Shown: positions 1-10,502, counted from the stretch's first letter. The stretch: 64,000 nt of DNA from Coccinella septempunctata (GCF_907165205.1 NC_058194.1:19592856-19656855), one strand, 5' to 3'. A program made the numbers and translations. The notes: generated from the letters alone by a model not told the origin.

Positions 1-543
1 GCTGGAAAAGTTCTTGCTTCAGATTTTTGGGATTGCCATGGAGTAATCATGATCGATTTTTTGGATAAGGGTAGAACAATAACCGGAGATTACTATTCGA
101 CATTCCTGAGCACTCTACGGGAAAAAATTCAAGAGAGAAGACGCGGAAAGCTATCCAAAGGTGTTTTGTTTTTGCAGGACAATGCCCCTGCACAAAAATC
201 TCATGTAGCCATGCAAAACATTCGTGATTTAGGGTTTGAATTACTAGAACACCCCCCTTATTCACCAGATTTGGCTCCATCCGACTATCATCTCTTTGCT
301 CAACTGAAAAAAAGTTTAAAAGGTCGTAAATTTTCTTAAAACGAGGAGGTAATAAAAGCTGTGGTCTAGTTTGGAGAGCAAGAAGAAACCTTTTTTTTTT
401 AAGGTCTTGAGACGTTGCAGGTTCGCTGTAATAAATGTATCCAATTAAGAGGATAATATGTTGAGTAATAAAATATTTCGACACTGAAATTTTGTTTGGT
501 TCTATAGTAGGCTAAGAATTTTTCGATAGATATATCCTCGTAC
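1..543 (+). pseudogene. mariner transposase relic, cut by window start
   Basis: This is the C-terminal half of a mariner-type (DD34D) transposase, which would cut and paste its own element at TA sites. Seen: the frame from 49 reads through the second catalytic Asp block (LQDNAPAQKSH) to the third (YSPDLAPSDYHLF), and then a TAA at 337 interrupts homology that continues in the same direction to about 470. The noncoding tail to about 543 matches the tail of the second copy at 45.8-46.5 kb, so the 3-prime end of the element is probably near 543. The N-terminal part lies outside the window. The premature stop and later frame damage mark it as dead. The second copy supports the assignment independently. 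Confidence 0.85.
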
Positions 544-544
544 A

Positions 545-1554
545 TCTGCCCTGATTTTTTTAGAGATCAAAGCCAATTCATTTCTTCTATTTGATTCCAA
601 TTGAGCGGTTTTTTTCAAAATTTTAGCATTTTCAGGTAGAAACTGTTTCAGTTGTTCACGAGAAATAAACTGAGTAACCTATAAAACATAACATACAGTA
701 TTAATGAATATTTTACCACATTTTTTTCAATATTGTACGTGTCTTAACATTGTAGTTTGAAGAGGGTAACAGTGCACTACCACCTTAAGATCATTGTGCC
801 CATGTCCTACGGTTAGGTAAGTAATCAATCAACATTCAATAAAAGTCCCAACTTAGGAATAGAGGGAAAAATTAAATGGGTTGAACTTCCAAGATGTACT
901 ATGCACTCAGAAATACATCTGGGCATATTCATCATAAGACGATCAATTTTGTCTTGAGGTATTGAGTCCGTGGAGGATAGTTCAAATAGGATATAATCAC
1001 GTTTTCAATATTAATATATTGGAAATAATTTCATAGAGTAATTTTAATTTGTTGTCTGGTCTGGTATTTAAGATTTACTTACCCGTCCATCTTGAGGAAG
1101 TATTAGAGGAATTGACACCTGATTTGGTGAAAAAAATTAAGATATGTACGTGTATAGACGAAGCTGTCATTCATAAGAGCATATTCATTTAGTTCTTGAA
1201 GTAAACATGGAGACCTTGAAATTTATATGTGTCGAGTTTAAAAATAACTGGGGATGAAAGAGAGAACAAATGAAACAGTACTAACTCCATGAATAATTTC
1301 GTGAAGGCATAGAGTAAATTTTGTAAATTTCCATCTAGACTTCATCGAAAGCATCTGAAAATTACTTACCAACGTCACTTACTTAATGAATGTCTTAGTG
1401 TTGAACTCACCTAAAATAGAAAAAAATATATAAAAATAAAGAAATGAATAATGATTGAAGACGAACAAGGAAAAAATTTTCATCTTGTTTCAGTATCGAA
1501 GAGGACTGATATGAATGGTGAAAATGACCTATTGAACAGAAAAAAAAAACTTTA
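545..1554. other. AT-rich DNA without recognised content
   Basis: No ORF with protein-family resemblance and no clear inverted or tandem repeat was found in this kilobase. It separates a mariner relic from a family-1 repeat. Confidence 0.5.
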
Positions 1555-2022
1555 CAGGGTGAGTCTTTGACTCATACAAATATTTGAACAGTAGATTCTT
1601 GAAGTCAAAAGAAACCTTTTTTCCTTTACCATTTCTTTCATTTAGTTGACAAATCTTTTTCGAACACATCAAGATATCACCCACGTCTTCCAGTTTTCTC
1701 ATTATGACCATTGCGTGTCATCAAAATACCGAAAATTCAAAGAACCCAACTCTTGAAATTGAATTGGACGTTATCAAATGAATATTTGAACATTCTTTGA
1801 AAAAAATATTCATCAAAATTTCTCCTATAATACACCGTTTTCGACTAATTTGATGTTCAAAAATTAAAAAGTACCTGTGGAATTTGAAGAATTGGTTACT
1901 TTTTTTGCTGAATGCAACTTTGTTTGAAAATCCACAGATGTGTAGTATCATAGATTCGACTTTTTATCCTGGAGGTAATTATGCTTTTCCAGAGGTGGAA
2001 CAGCTCATTATGAAAACTTCCA
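1555..2022 (+). repeat. Family-1 inverted-repeat element, 3-prime truncated
   Basis: It begins with CAGGGTGAGTCTTTGACTC and runs through internal sequence shared with copies at 4235-4857, 15415-16070, 33980-34392 and 42201-43395. The opposite terminus (GAGTCAAAGACTCACCCTG in other copies) is missing: homology stops soon after the block reading CAGCTCATTATGAAAACTT. No transposase is encoded, so it looks like a nonautonomous DNA element (MITE). Small ORFs across it are not credible genes. Confidence 0.75.
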
Positions 2023-3799
2023 AAAGTTTTATTAATGAAGTTGAGCCAAAACTAAACTCGACTACAAAAAGATTGCACCCATATAGATAAGAATTTAAAT
2101 CACCAGAAATTTATGTAATATTATTTGCAAGTTCATTCTCAACTTCTCTGAATACAAACAAAAGATTTATGAAGCAACTAAACAAAAATTGTAAGTATTC
2201 GGAGTACCTTTTTTCATTATGTCCCAATATACGACAGGCATTTAATTTCAAACACTGCTGATTATTATCAGTAAACCACTAAACCAAAGAACGAACAGCG
2301 TAACTGAAAGTATTCTCTGAGCGTTTTCTAATAACAAAATAAATAATGGAACGAAAGAACATATTGATTTCTTGCCTCGTACATCCTCGACTTCCGACAA
2401 TTCTTCAATCTGAACAAGCATTTAAATCTCCCTTGAACAAATTGAATACCGGATGCTATAATTGCTCGGCTCTCGAACAAGAACCCAACATATTAAATCC
2501 ATTCTTCAACTCCAACCCCAGCAGCGCAAAATAATAATAATTTCAATGTTTTCCTCTGATCGTGCGGCAATAATTGAATCGAGATTACATATAAATTCTT
2601 ATTTATCGAATCCACCCGTTCTGGTTTCTATGGACGTAAATATAAGGTTTGCGAACCTTCGCAGAGTATGAGTTCGCTTAGGGGTACCTACTATTTATTA
2701 GGAGTATTCCGAGACACGCCAAGATATTTCCGTACAATTAATCGTTCATTGTATATTTTCTTGAAGGGGTTCCAGCGCGGTGTTTGCCTGCTGTTACTCA
2801 CTTGAGTTAACGGCAGGAAGGGACTTCAGGGTAGTAGAGGAAACATTATTCAGAAATCCGTTTTTTAAGTCAGTTCAGAATCCTGCAGACTAAGAAGAAA
2901 ATATTTGTTTTTATAATTCTGATTTTCGTACCAACCCAGCTCCAAAAATCCATTATTGGAAATGAATGTAAGCATTTCGTACAAAACCATTCTGCTCAAA
3001 CATGGTTGGGTGAAAATTTTCGCTCAAAGCCTTGTATACTAGCACTCCTAGTCCAGATAAAACTTGTCATAGCATATTTTTAATATTGCAAATAACTTGG
3101 ATTACTTGGATTTCTGAATCAATATAAACGTTAGCTGTATTTTTGCTCTAAACATTTGCTGGTAACAAGAAATTTTCGGTAAGAATGCAATCTTTGATAA
3201 TCATTTACTATATTAAATTTAGCGATTCTCTAACTTGGAATAAATTCAAAGACAACATCAGTAAATACCGTAGAGATATGAATTTTGTGTGTTAGTTTGC
3301 ACCTACTATGTATAATAATTCTTTTTTATATGCAGAATATCTTCACTTCTCATAGTCAACGGTTGGTTCCTGTCAAATTATTCAATGCATCAACTGTTAG
3401 TTCATTTTATAGTTAATAATAAATCTTCGGATTAAAGAAATAGTATATACTCTCTAACTTGGAATGAATTTGGTAAATCGAAGATGGTTTTTTGTTATTT
3501 TGAATTGCGCTCATTTTGATTCGGGAAAATGTTACACAGCATGTCCCAAATTTGGAATTAGACGTCAAGTTATACAGACAAACAGAAAAATATTCAACCG
3601 AACATCAACTGATTCGAAAATGAAAGAATTTGATTCAACTCAATCAAATAATTGGGGCAGTTTAAAATTAGATTGACAAGATGTGTTTGTTCAAACAAAA
3701 AAGTTAAATAAAAACAAGAAACGAAAGTAGCATCCTATCGAGAGGGGATTAGCGAGGATATTTACTAGTTTGTCGTTTTGTGACTTGTGAGAAACTCGT
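2023..3799. other. AT-rich DNA, no gene recognised
   Basis: Only short ORFs (up to about 70 codons) without family resemblance occur here. The phrase CTCTAACTTGGAAT recurs near 3227 and 3452, which may be a decayed repeat, but no boundaries are visible. Confidence 0.45.
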
Positions 3800-4060
3800 C
3801 AAAAAAAGAATCATGCTGCATTTGAGCTGCTTACAAACAACTGAACGATCAACCCGAATGTTTAAGACTGCCAATAACTCGTGGAATTGGAGAAAGTGAT
3901 CAAAGAGAAGAGGCCAGGAATGCCAGGATTGGCAAATAGCAAAGCAATCGTTTGTCACCACGACAATGCGAGGCCTCACACCTCTTTAGCAACAAGTAAA
4001 AAATATTGGAGCTTGGTTGCTAAGTGAAGTTGCATCCCCTATGCAGCTCCGACATTGTAA
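3800..4060 (+). pseudogene. second, distinct mariner transposase relic
   Basis: A broken frame reads FELLTNN, stop, TINPNV, then LVELEKVIKEKRP, followed by AIVCHHDNARPHTSLAT. The HHDNARPH block is the second catalytic Asp region of mariner transposases, and the preceding stretch matches the usual region upstream of it. Homology fades after about 4045, before the third Asp. Stops and frame changes show a fossil. It belongs to a different mariner lineage from the copies at 1 and 46 kb, which read LQDNAPA at this point. Confidence 0.75.
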
Positions 4061-4234
4061 CATCGAATTATCATTTATTTCGATGTTTACAAAACTTCTT
4101 AGGTTACGTTTTGGACATAATTGAGTCTCATTTAACACTAAAAACCTGAAATTACTGTTTACTGTTTTGCCAACCTGATATAACTCCACTAGATTTCACT
4201 AGAACAAGGTGAGATATGTGTACAACGAAATAAA

Positions 4235-4857
4235 CAGGGTGTGTTTTTGACTCGTACAAATATTCAAACAGTAGATTCTTGAGTTCAAAAGAAACATTAT
4301 TTTTTCCGACTCGGCCCTGATAAAAAGATATAGCCATTTTGAGTTTTCACAATGAGCTGTGCCATCCCTGGAAGAACAAAATTACCTTCACACTGTGGAT
4401 CTTTTGATAAGAGTTGCATTAGGTCAAAGTACCCAATTTTTCGAATTTCACAAATATTTTTCATCAAACTACTCGAAAACGGCACATTATGCGAGAAAAA
4501 ATGAAGAATACTTATATTTTAAAAAACGTTCACATATTCATAAGATAGCTTCAGACTCAGTTTCAAGAGATGGTTTCTTAGAATTTTTGGTATTTTTATG
4601 GTACGTAATGGCCATAATGAGAATATCTCGTGTTCGAAAAAGATACATCAAATGAATGAGAAACTATATTCCGAAATTCATATAGTTGGATAGAACCGTT
4701 TATGAGATAGAACTATAAATAAATTTTTTATGGTTTTTAACAGCCTGTATCTTTTGAACCTAACCGATTCGGAAAAAATGGTGAAGGAAAAAAGTGCTTT
4801 TTTTGACCTCAAGAATCTATTGTTAAAATATTTGTACGAGTCAAAGACTCACCCTGT
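4235..4857 (-). repeat. Family-1 element, both termini present
   Basis: The left terminus reads CAGGGTGTGTTTTTGACTCG and the right terminus is its inverted partner ending GAGTCAAAGACTCACCCTG, followed by TA. The inverted homology extends about 60 bp inward through GTAGATTCTTGAG and its complement. Interior order is reversed relative to the copy at 1555, so this copy lies on the minus strand. Its length of about 620 bp and lack of coding capacity fit a nonautonomous DNA transposon. Confidence 0.85.
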
Positions 4858-6804
4858 ATTTCGCCAGATTAGACACATCCAATCTTGAAAGACCAAATCA
4901 ACTCATTTTTGGAGCACTACGACTGATTGGCTGCCCAATTTTAACAGCCGGTCTATTGCCATTATCATTACTAATGATGATTAACTGTGTCGCATGGAAA
5001 TTGAGCAATAAGCTGCAAGAATATTAGGTACTCAAAAGTGCTCGTTCATTTTGAATACAACCCTGGACGGTAAGTCCCACAAAGAATGAAATAAAGAGCA
5101 AGGAATCTGTACCAGGTGTTCCGTACGGTTTTATCTAAGCTCGCGCTTCCCAAAGTGCAATAAATTGCACTTGAAAACAGCTAAGAAACCGAAACAATTC
5201 CTCCAGAACTTGGAAAATTGGACGAAATCGAAAATTCCTCGACGAAACAATGTTCCTAAAAATGGATTTCTCTCAAACACACCTGAGAATAAGAAAGCAA
5301 CTATAAGCTTCGAGTATTCAACCCTAATACAATGCATTCAGAAACTACATACCTACCTACTCCTCTCATAAGATAAGATACTGCTAAGGTAGCAAAATGG
5401 CGAAGGCGTAGGTGCAAGAATTTCTCAAGAAGAACAATTAAATGATTGGGATAGAATGGGTTAAAGCCATGGAATATTTTAAGGTTATTTTATAGAAGCT
5501 TAGAAAGGATGAAATATAAAAAATAAGAATGAGTAAAAATGCGCAATTTCAAAATTAAATAGATATCAATTAATTTTCATTTATGGGCAGCTCGATTCAG
5601 TTTTATAATGTTTCTTTTCCCTGGGGTTTTCTTCAAAACCGAAAACTTGTGTTCATCTATCTTCTTAATGAATGAAAACAGCTAGATGCCAGAGTTACTC
5701 AAAAAGTTCTCCCAGATAAATATTAGCATGTTGGATCATTTTCCAGAAATAAAAATACTTGTTTTGGTCATTTCCGAAAGAAAAATATATGCTGTAGCAG
5801 ACTGTTTTATTTTTTTCTTTATGTATCTTTTTTAGATTGGTCAGCATTGCTCGTGATAAAAGTTTTTTTACAACTTCACTAATATAAATCGTTCCTTCTC
5901 ATTTCTGCCGCAATTCCATGATAGTTTATTGAAAAATTACTGACATCACATAAAACGACGAAAATCAAGTAAGTGAATTAGTCAGCAGGGGGTGCACAAC
6001 CCCAATCTAATTAGAACGCTTCACGCGTGTTTCCCAAATCAATATCAGCGGGATCAATACCGATTGGAATCACTGAAATATAATAATTCATGACTGATAC
6101 TGGGAAACCACACAAGTGCAAGATATGAAAGGGACTAGCTGAGCTTAGTTACATGAGTCATCCATCAAAAAGCCTGACGTTTTTCCGATAAAGCACTCAA
6201 AGTGTGATTTGTTGTGATGGGGCACCCTGATTGATGTCGTAAAATAGTTTATCCTATTCCAGTGGAGTAGGGATTGGGATATTGGATTTTAATGCTATTT
6301 CCAAAGTAAATATTTTCAGCACGCGCTAGAGGGAGAGTGTTGGAAATGGAAACGATGCAAACATATCGATCGCAATAATTCCCGACTAAATAATGCATCA
6401 TAATGGGGAAAATAATGAGGAAAACCATAATCTCGAGAGTTCTGTCGGTTCAATTGTAAAATTAATGTTGCGTACCACTTGGATATACAGGATGCGAACC
6501 AATAGTGCTCCTTAAAGAAGGCACCTGATTTTTAATAGATGAAAATATTTGAATTTGTATTATTCTGGCAGTGAGTATCGCTTTTTTTCCTTTTTCTGTT
6601 TTTCTGTACAGGTGTCTTGCTAGATCCACTTTGATTTTACAAAATATTCTATTATTTTTCAATGTTTTCATTCGCCTTTCTCTCTGTTGTGAGTGTTTAA
6701 TTTTATTGTATATACAATATAATGTTTTTCATGATTTATGTAAATAATGTGATGTTCACATTCTATTTCTCTTTTTGTCACATGTCACTGTTTGTTTGTT
6801 TTTA
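4858..6804. other. AT-rich DNA, nothing recognised
   Basis: No coding resemblance was found. ORFs on both strands around 5131-5371 overlap each other and look fortuitous. I see no tandem array or paired terminal repeat. Confidence 0.45.
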
Positions 6805-6845
6805 GCATGAAGGAGGCACAATAAAGTGCCGAAACGTCGTGAAGA
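6805..6845 (+). ncRNA. Hammerhead-ribozyme-like motif (degenerate)
   Basis: The segment contains a perfect 5-bp stem GGCAC / GTGCC closing an AATAAA loop, immediately followed by GAAACGTCG. Upstream is ATGAAGGA, close to but not equal to the hammerhead core CUGANGA. Known biology: stem II followed by GAAAC is the hammerhead layout, and insect retroelements carry such motifs. Two similar motifs occur at 9697 and 31447 (minus). The upstream core has an extra base, so self-cleavage is doubtful. Confidence 0.35.
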
Positions 6846-7619
6846 ATAGCTCCGTTGTCTTTTTGGTTCCTTAGAACGATATTTCCTAACTGAGTTCAAT
6901 TTTTTTATTAGAAATAAGAAAGCTGACAAAAATAAAATTGAGCAAACATACTATGTCAGATTCTTATGTTAGCAGTCAGCATGACATCCGCCTACTAGGT
7001 AATTTTTTACTTCACTTATACGACGGACTCTACCTGATGATAATCGTTTTGTCTTTTCGAAAAGCCTTACTTTTAGCAGGAAATAACAATTATTATTAAT
7101 TTAAAATTGCTTTTCAGACGCCATTTTCAAAGAGCCGCATCTAAACAGCATTTCAATTACAACCTGTTCAGTGAGCCGAAGATGGAAGGTAGCAAGAAAC
7201 TGATTATGCCAATCGTGTAGGTATAGAACAGAAGAAAAAAATAAGTAATGAAAAAGATAAAGAAAAATTATTGCAGCTAACCTACATCCTCCTGAGGGAA
7301 ACTTCACAAATAATGAATAATGGATGAATTCAAGAGAACAGATAAATAAACAACAAGACTGAAACACAAACGAAAAATAAATAATCGAAAAGAATTCGTG
7401 AATAAAAAACAAATTTCTATGAGAAGATAGCTATGATAATCTCAGGGATTCTCTATTGTTTTCCAAATAGTAAGGTTTTACACCCACATCTATATAGAGG
7501 TAACCAATGGACTTCATAGCTAAGCTATTCATCTAGATACATAGAAAATACTGCTTAATCCTTCAGATTCAGAGTTAGTATTGATGTAATGATTCTTTAA
7601 ATTACATTAAGAGGAGTTT
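6846..7619. other. AT-rich spacer, nothing recognised
   Basis: A 103-codon minus-strand ORF at 7101-7412 is rich in Phe, Leu and Ser. It looks like a chance product of T-rich sequence rather than a membrane protein, since no family pattern is visible. Confidence 0.4.
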
Positions 7620-8056
7620 GTTTATACCACGTATAAGGCGTACAGGGGGAAAGACTAACAGAATGTGGGGTGTGCCAGAACACTCGTAGAAGTTAGGAAT
7701 ATTACAATAGTTTCCACTTGCGCCGAAAAGATGGCAGCACTTAACGAACGTCTTTTTCAATTTCACCAGGATACGAATTATAGCCTATGGCGAGACTTTT
7801 CGAAGAATTTTTTTATGTGGAAATTCATAGAAGAGATAATTCCACCTCGGAAAGTCAATGACATGAATTAATATTTGTTCTTCAGTGAAAAAATTTTTTT
7901 ATTATGTTTTCCGTTTGACGAATTAAAAATTTCTGACTTTCCGAGAGAACGAACTGATTGAATTGAATTATAATAAAAACCCCATATGAATAAATGGTTT
8001 CTGACGTAAGATATTCATTTTCTCTTCTTGAACTGACCACTAAAACGGTGTAGTGT
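7620..8056 (+). repeat. Left arm of a 4.6-kb inverted-repeat bracket
   Basis: This repeat starts GTTTATACCACG and is matched in inverted orientation at 11716-12196, which ends CGTGGTATAAAC. Shared blocks include the stretch around GAAATTCATAGAAGAGATAA and the inner boundary CTGACCACTAAAACGGT. By eye the arms are clearly homologous but diverged by indels, the right arm carrying about 38 extra bp near its outer end. It could be the terminal repeat of a large foldback-type element, or simply one of two independent insertions in opposite orientation. No transposase lies between the arms. Confidence 0.65.
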
Positions 8057-8139
8057 AGACCACTCTTAACCCAATGAACCTTCGAGAATCAAAAGGCTCA
8101 TGACATTAATAACAATAATCTCTTTGACTACCACCGATT

Positions 8140-8458
8140 CTGCTACCCTACTCAAAAAATAAGAACAATGCTGGAGAAACATTCTGCAGAAAGTAAATTG
8201 CAAAAACTGATTGACAAACCTTTGCATGGCAGACAACAGAATGGGATCAACAATGATTACATCGACTTATCTGCGAAAAACTGGTTAACTTCCGGAAGGT
8301 TGCTCACCGAGACAGGGGGTTTCATCATTGCCATCCAGGTTAAAGTGATCCAAACAGGGAACTATCTATATGAAATATATCGCTGAAGATGTTTCAGTGG
8401 TGGACGATAGTTGTCGTTATGGCTGAGAGACCCATGAAACTATCCAGGGCTGCTATTC
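8140..8458 (+). pseudogene. non-LTR retroelement C-terminal relic, 5-prime part
   Basis: The frame from 8168 encodes KPLHGRQQN, then NWLTSGRLLTETGGFIIAIQ and KVIQTGNY. This matches the region between reverse transcriptase and the C-terminal zinc/REL-like endonuclease of R2/R4-type LINEs (usual pattern: W-L-x-x-G-x-L-x-x-E-T-E-G-F plus I-Q-D-Q-V-x-x-T-R-N-Y). After a frameshift it reads VDDSCRYG, stop, ETHETIQ, resembling the zinc motif VDD-C-R-x-C. Homology is then broken by palindromic DNA near 8459 and resumes at about 9412. It is a dead fragment. The exact clade is uncertain. Confidence 0.6.
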
Positions 8459-8462
8459 TCGA

Positions 8463-8673
8463 GCATTCGCAATATATGCGATCGTACGTATCGAAAAACG
8501 TTGTGATGTTTTTAACAGCAAATAGCAGAGTTTTCCAGAGTTTCACCAAAGCATTGTGTTTAGCCAATATGAAAGCACACAATGCTTTGGTGAAACTCTG
8601 GAAAACTCTGCTATTTGCTGTTAAAAACATCACAACGTTTTTCGATGCGTATGATCGCATATATTGCGAATGC
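8463..8673 (+). repeat. 211-bp near-perfect palindrome P1
   Basis: Two arms of about 96 bp flank a 19-base loop (8559-8577, beginning TTTAGCCAATATG). The only mismatches noticed are in GTACGTATCG on the left versus the partner of CGATGCGTATGATC on the right; both could pair as G-U in a plus-strand transcript. It sits inside the retroelement relic and is repeated in full at 9188-9398 and in flipped, truncated form at 8777 and 9011. Confidence 0.9.
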
Positions 8674-9010
8674 ATATATTTTCCAATACTGAATCTGGAC
8701 AGTACTTACGGAACCGTCTTTGCCCTAAGAAGTTGTTCTATTCTTGTACTACGTACCCGCGAACTGCTATTCTCGAGCATTCGCAATATATGCGATCATA
8801 CGCATCGAAAAACGTTGTGATGTTTTTAACAGCAAATAGCAGAGTTTTCCAGAGTTTCACCAAAGCATTGTGTGCTTTCATATTGGCTAAACACAATGCT
8901 TTGGTGCTCGAGAATAGCAGTTCGCGGGTACGTAGTACAAGAATAGAACAACTTCTTAGGGCAAAGACGGTTCCGTAAGTACTGTCCAGATTCAGTATTG
9001 GAAAATATAT
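8674..9010. repeat. Inverted pair of retroelement segments around flipped palindrome P2
   Basis: The segment 8674-8776 is the reverse complement of retroelement sequence. Its mate at 8907-9010 reads forward (TTCGCGGGTACGTAGTACAA onward). Between them, 8777-8906 is a flipped copy of the palindrome. Its left arm carries the CATACGCATCG version and its loop reads TGCTTTCATATTGGCTAAA. Its right arm is cut after only 15 bp (CACAATGCTTTGGTG). The result is a palindrome nested within a larger palindrome. Confidence 0.88.
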
Positions 9011-9136
9011 GCATTCGCAATATATGCGATCATACGCATCGAAAAACGTTGTGATGTTTTTAACAGCAAATAGCAGAGTTTTCCAGAGTTTCACCAAAGC
9101 ATTGTGTGCTTTCATATTGGCTAAACACAATGCTTT
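9011..9136. repeat. Flipped, truncated palindrome P3
   Basis: It has the same left arm and flipped loop as P2, with the right arm reduced to CACAATGCTTT. It is followed by ACTTTACTT and then an inverted stretch of retroelement sequence leading into P4. The cut point differs from P2 by four bases, so the two truncations are separate events or separately processed. Confidence 0.85.
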
Positions 9137-9145
9137 ACTTTACTT

Positions 9146-9440
9146 GTTCTATTCTTGTACTACGTACCCGCGAACTGCTATTCTCGAGCATTCGCAATAT
9201 ATGCGATCGTACGTATCGAAAAACGTTGTGATGTTTTTAACAGCAAATAGCAGAGTTTTCCAGAGTTTCACCAAAGCATTGTGTTTAGCCAATATGAAAG
9301 CACACAATGCTTTGGTGAAACTCTGGAAAACTCTGCTATTTGCTGTTAAAAACATCACAACGTTTTTCGATGCGTATGATCGCATATATTGCGAATGCTC
9401 GAGAATAGCAGTTCGCGGGTACGTAGTACAAGAATAGAAC
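9146..9440 (+). repeat. 295-bp palindrome P4 including retroelement flanks
   Basis: The core 9188-9398 duplicates P1. Its symmetry extends outward through CTGCTATTCTCGAG and GTTCTATTCTTGTACTACG on the left to the exact complements on the right, giving arms of about 138 bp around the 19-base loop. ORFs on both strands here encode the same peptides, which is a consequence of the palindrome and not evidence for genes. Confidence 0.9.
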
Positions 9441-9635
9441 AACTTCTTAGGGCAAAGACGGTTCCGTAAGTACTGTCCAGATTCAGTATTGGAAAATAAC
9501 CATCACAAACTCTACTGGAACCACACGGTTTTCAGAGACCAAAAAATAACTCACAATTTACCTGATCCCATATTGCTGAATGAAGAAGTAAAACTAGCAG
9601 CATTTTCTCCAATCAATTACACTAATCTTTAGGTT
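9412..9635 (+). pseudogene. non-LTR retroelement C-terminal relic, 3-prime part
   Basis: The frame reads CPDSVLENNHHKLYWNHTVF and then RDQKITHNLPDPILLNEEVK, matching the restriction-like endonuclease end of R4-type LINEs (usual pattern: LYWDRTI, then T-D-x-x-I-x-x-N-R-P-D-I). The expected Arg and the Asp-Ile pair are altered. The frame ends with NYTNL and a stop near 9633. It is the downstream continuation of 8140-8458, separated by about 950 bp of palindromic DNA. A hammerhead-like motif follows within about 70 bp. Confidence 0.6.
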
Positions 9636-9696
9636 TATAATTGTTCTATCTTGTGGAATACATTATCATTTTACTGACCTTTCCATTTGTTTATAG

Positions 9697-9735
9697 CCCC
9701 GAAGAAGGCGAAGTATACCTCCGAAACGTTGGCTT
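9697..9735 (+). ncRNA. Hammerhead-like motif after retroelement stop
   Basis: The sequence reads CCCCGAAGAAGGCGAAGTAT and then ACCTCCGAAACGTTGG. CCGAAGA resembles the core CUGANGA with a U-to-C change, and CCGAAACG gives the GAAAC half. The intervening stem (AGG with CCT) is weak. Like the motif at 6805 it is preceded by TTTGTTT and TAG. It may belong to the 3-prime untranslated region of the relic ending at 9635. It is probably inactive. Confidence 0.3.
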
Positions 9736-9739
9736 TATC

Positions 9740-10500
9740 GTTCAAATTCCTGAAAAATCCTGTCTTTCTCAATTTATATTCATCTATTCATGGAACTGAT
9801 TTGGGTGCAATCTGTACCTTGGAATTGAGTTCTCTCGATTATTGTTCATTCATTTCCTCGTCAGATCCAAGATCCAACTGATTTCTTTTCCTTTTGAATG
9901 AAACATAAAAAAATCCCGTTCTTTCCCAATCCACTCCGGATCAACCACCACGAATTTATAGTCTTTTTTCTTCTGCCAGCGTGAAAATCGATCCACATTG
10001 TGTCCGGCACAACAAAGATCGCATTCATAAAAAAATATTACGGCAAATTGTAATTCCTCCGTGTGTTACCACGTCAAAAGAGGCGGCAGATAGCATCGTC
10101 ACGCCGTGGGTAATCGCCATGAAGAAAACTAGATTTACATGTGTACCATTGCGATAACCCGGCGATAAATCAATCGGACAATGGTGGACGGCTATTTGCG
10201 TCCTACCGAACAATGGTCCAGGTTGTACGGAGATGTACGAGATCGGACCGGTACTTTTACACCGATTCCTTTCTTTCTGCTCGGTGCGTAGCGGGCTTGT
10301 GCACGCAAACCGCAAAGAGAGACACTCGAAAAGTGGCCGTTGGAACATCTTGCACGGTCGTAAAAATGTTATCGGAAAAGTTGACCGCCGAGACCATTCA
10401 ATCGGGAACTTGAATACGCAGTCAATTCCACGACGAATGAAGTCATGAGAAGTCTGTCGTATTTCTCTCAAGGGTTTTTTCAGTTCCTGGAACTGCGATA
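9740..10500. other. Non-repetitive stretch with GC-richer island
   Basis: The part 10025-10471 is visibly richer in GC and CpG than its surroundings. A 148-codon minus-strand ORF (10025-10471) and overlapping plus-strand ORFs run through it, but none resembles a protein family I know. It could be an old unique segment, a regulatory region or part of an unrecognised exon. Confidence 0.35.
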
Positions 10501-10502
10501 TA

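Noticed and set aside
7101..7412. 103-codon minus-strand ORF with hydrophobic stretches
   Set aside because: Phe/Leu/Ser-rich translation of T-rich DNA. No conserved motif, and no neighbouring exon or splice context could be recognised.
8389..9442. ORFs of 64-143 codons on both strands sharing peptides such as SQYMRSYASKNVVMFLTANS
   Set aside because: They arise because the DNA is palindromic; both strands of each hairpin encode the same peptides. There is no domain resemblance and no start context.
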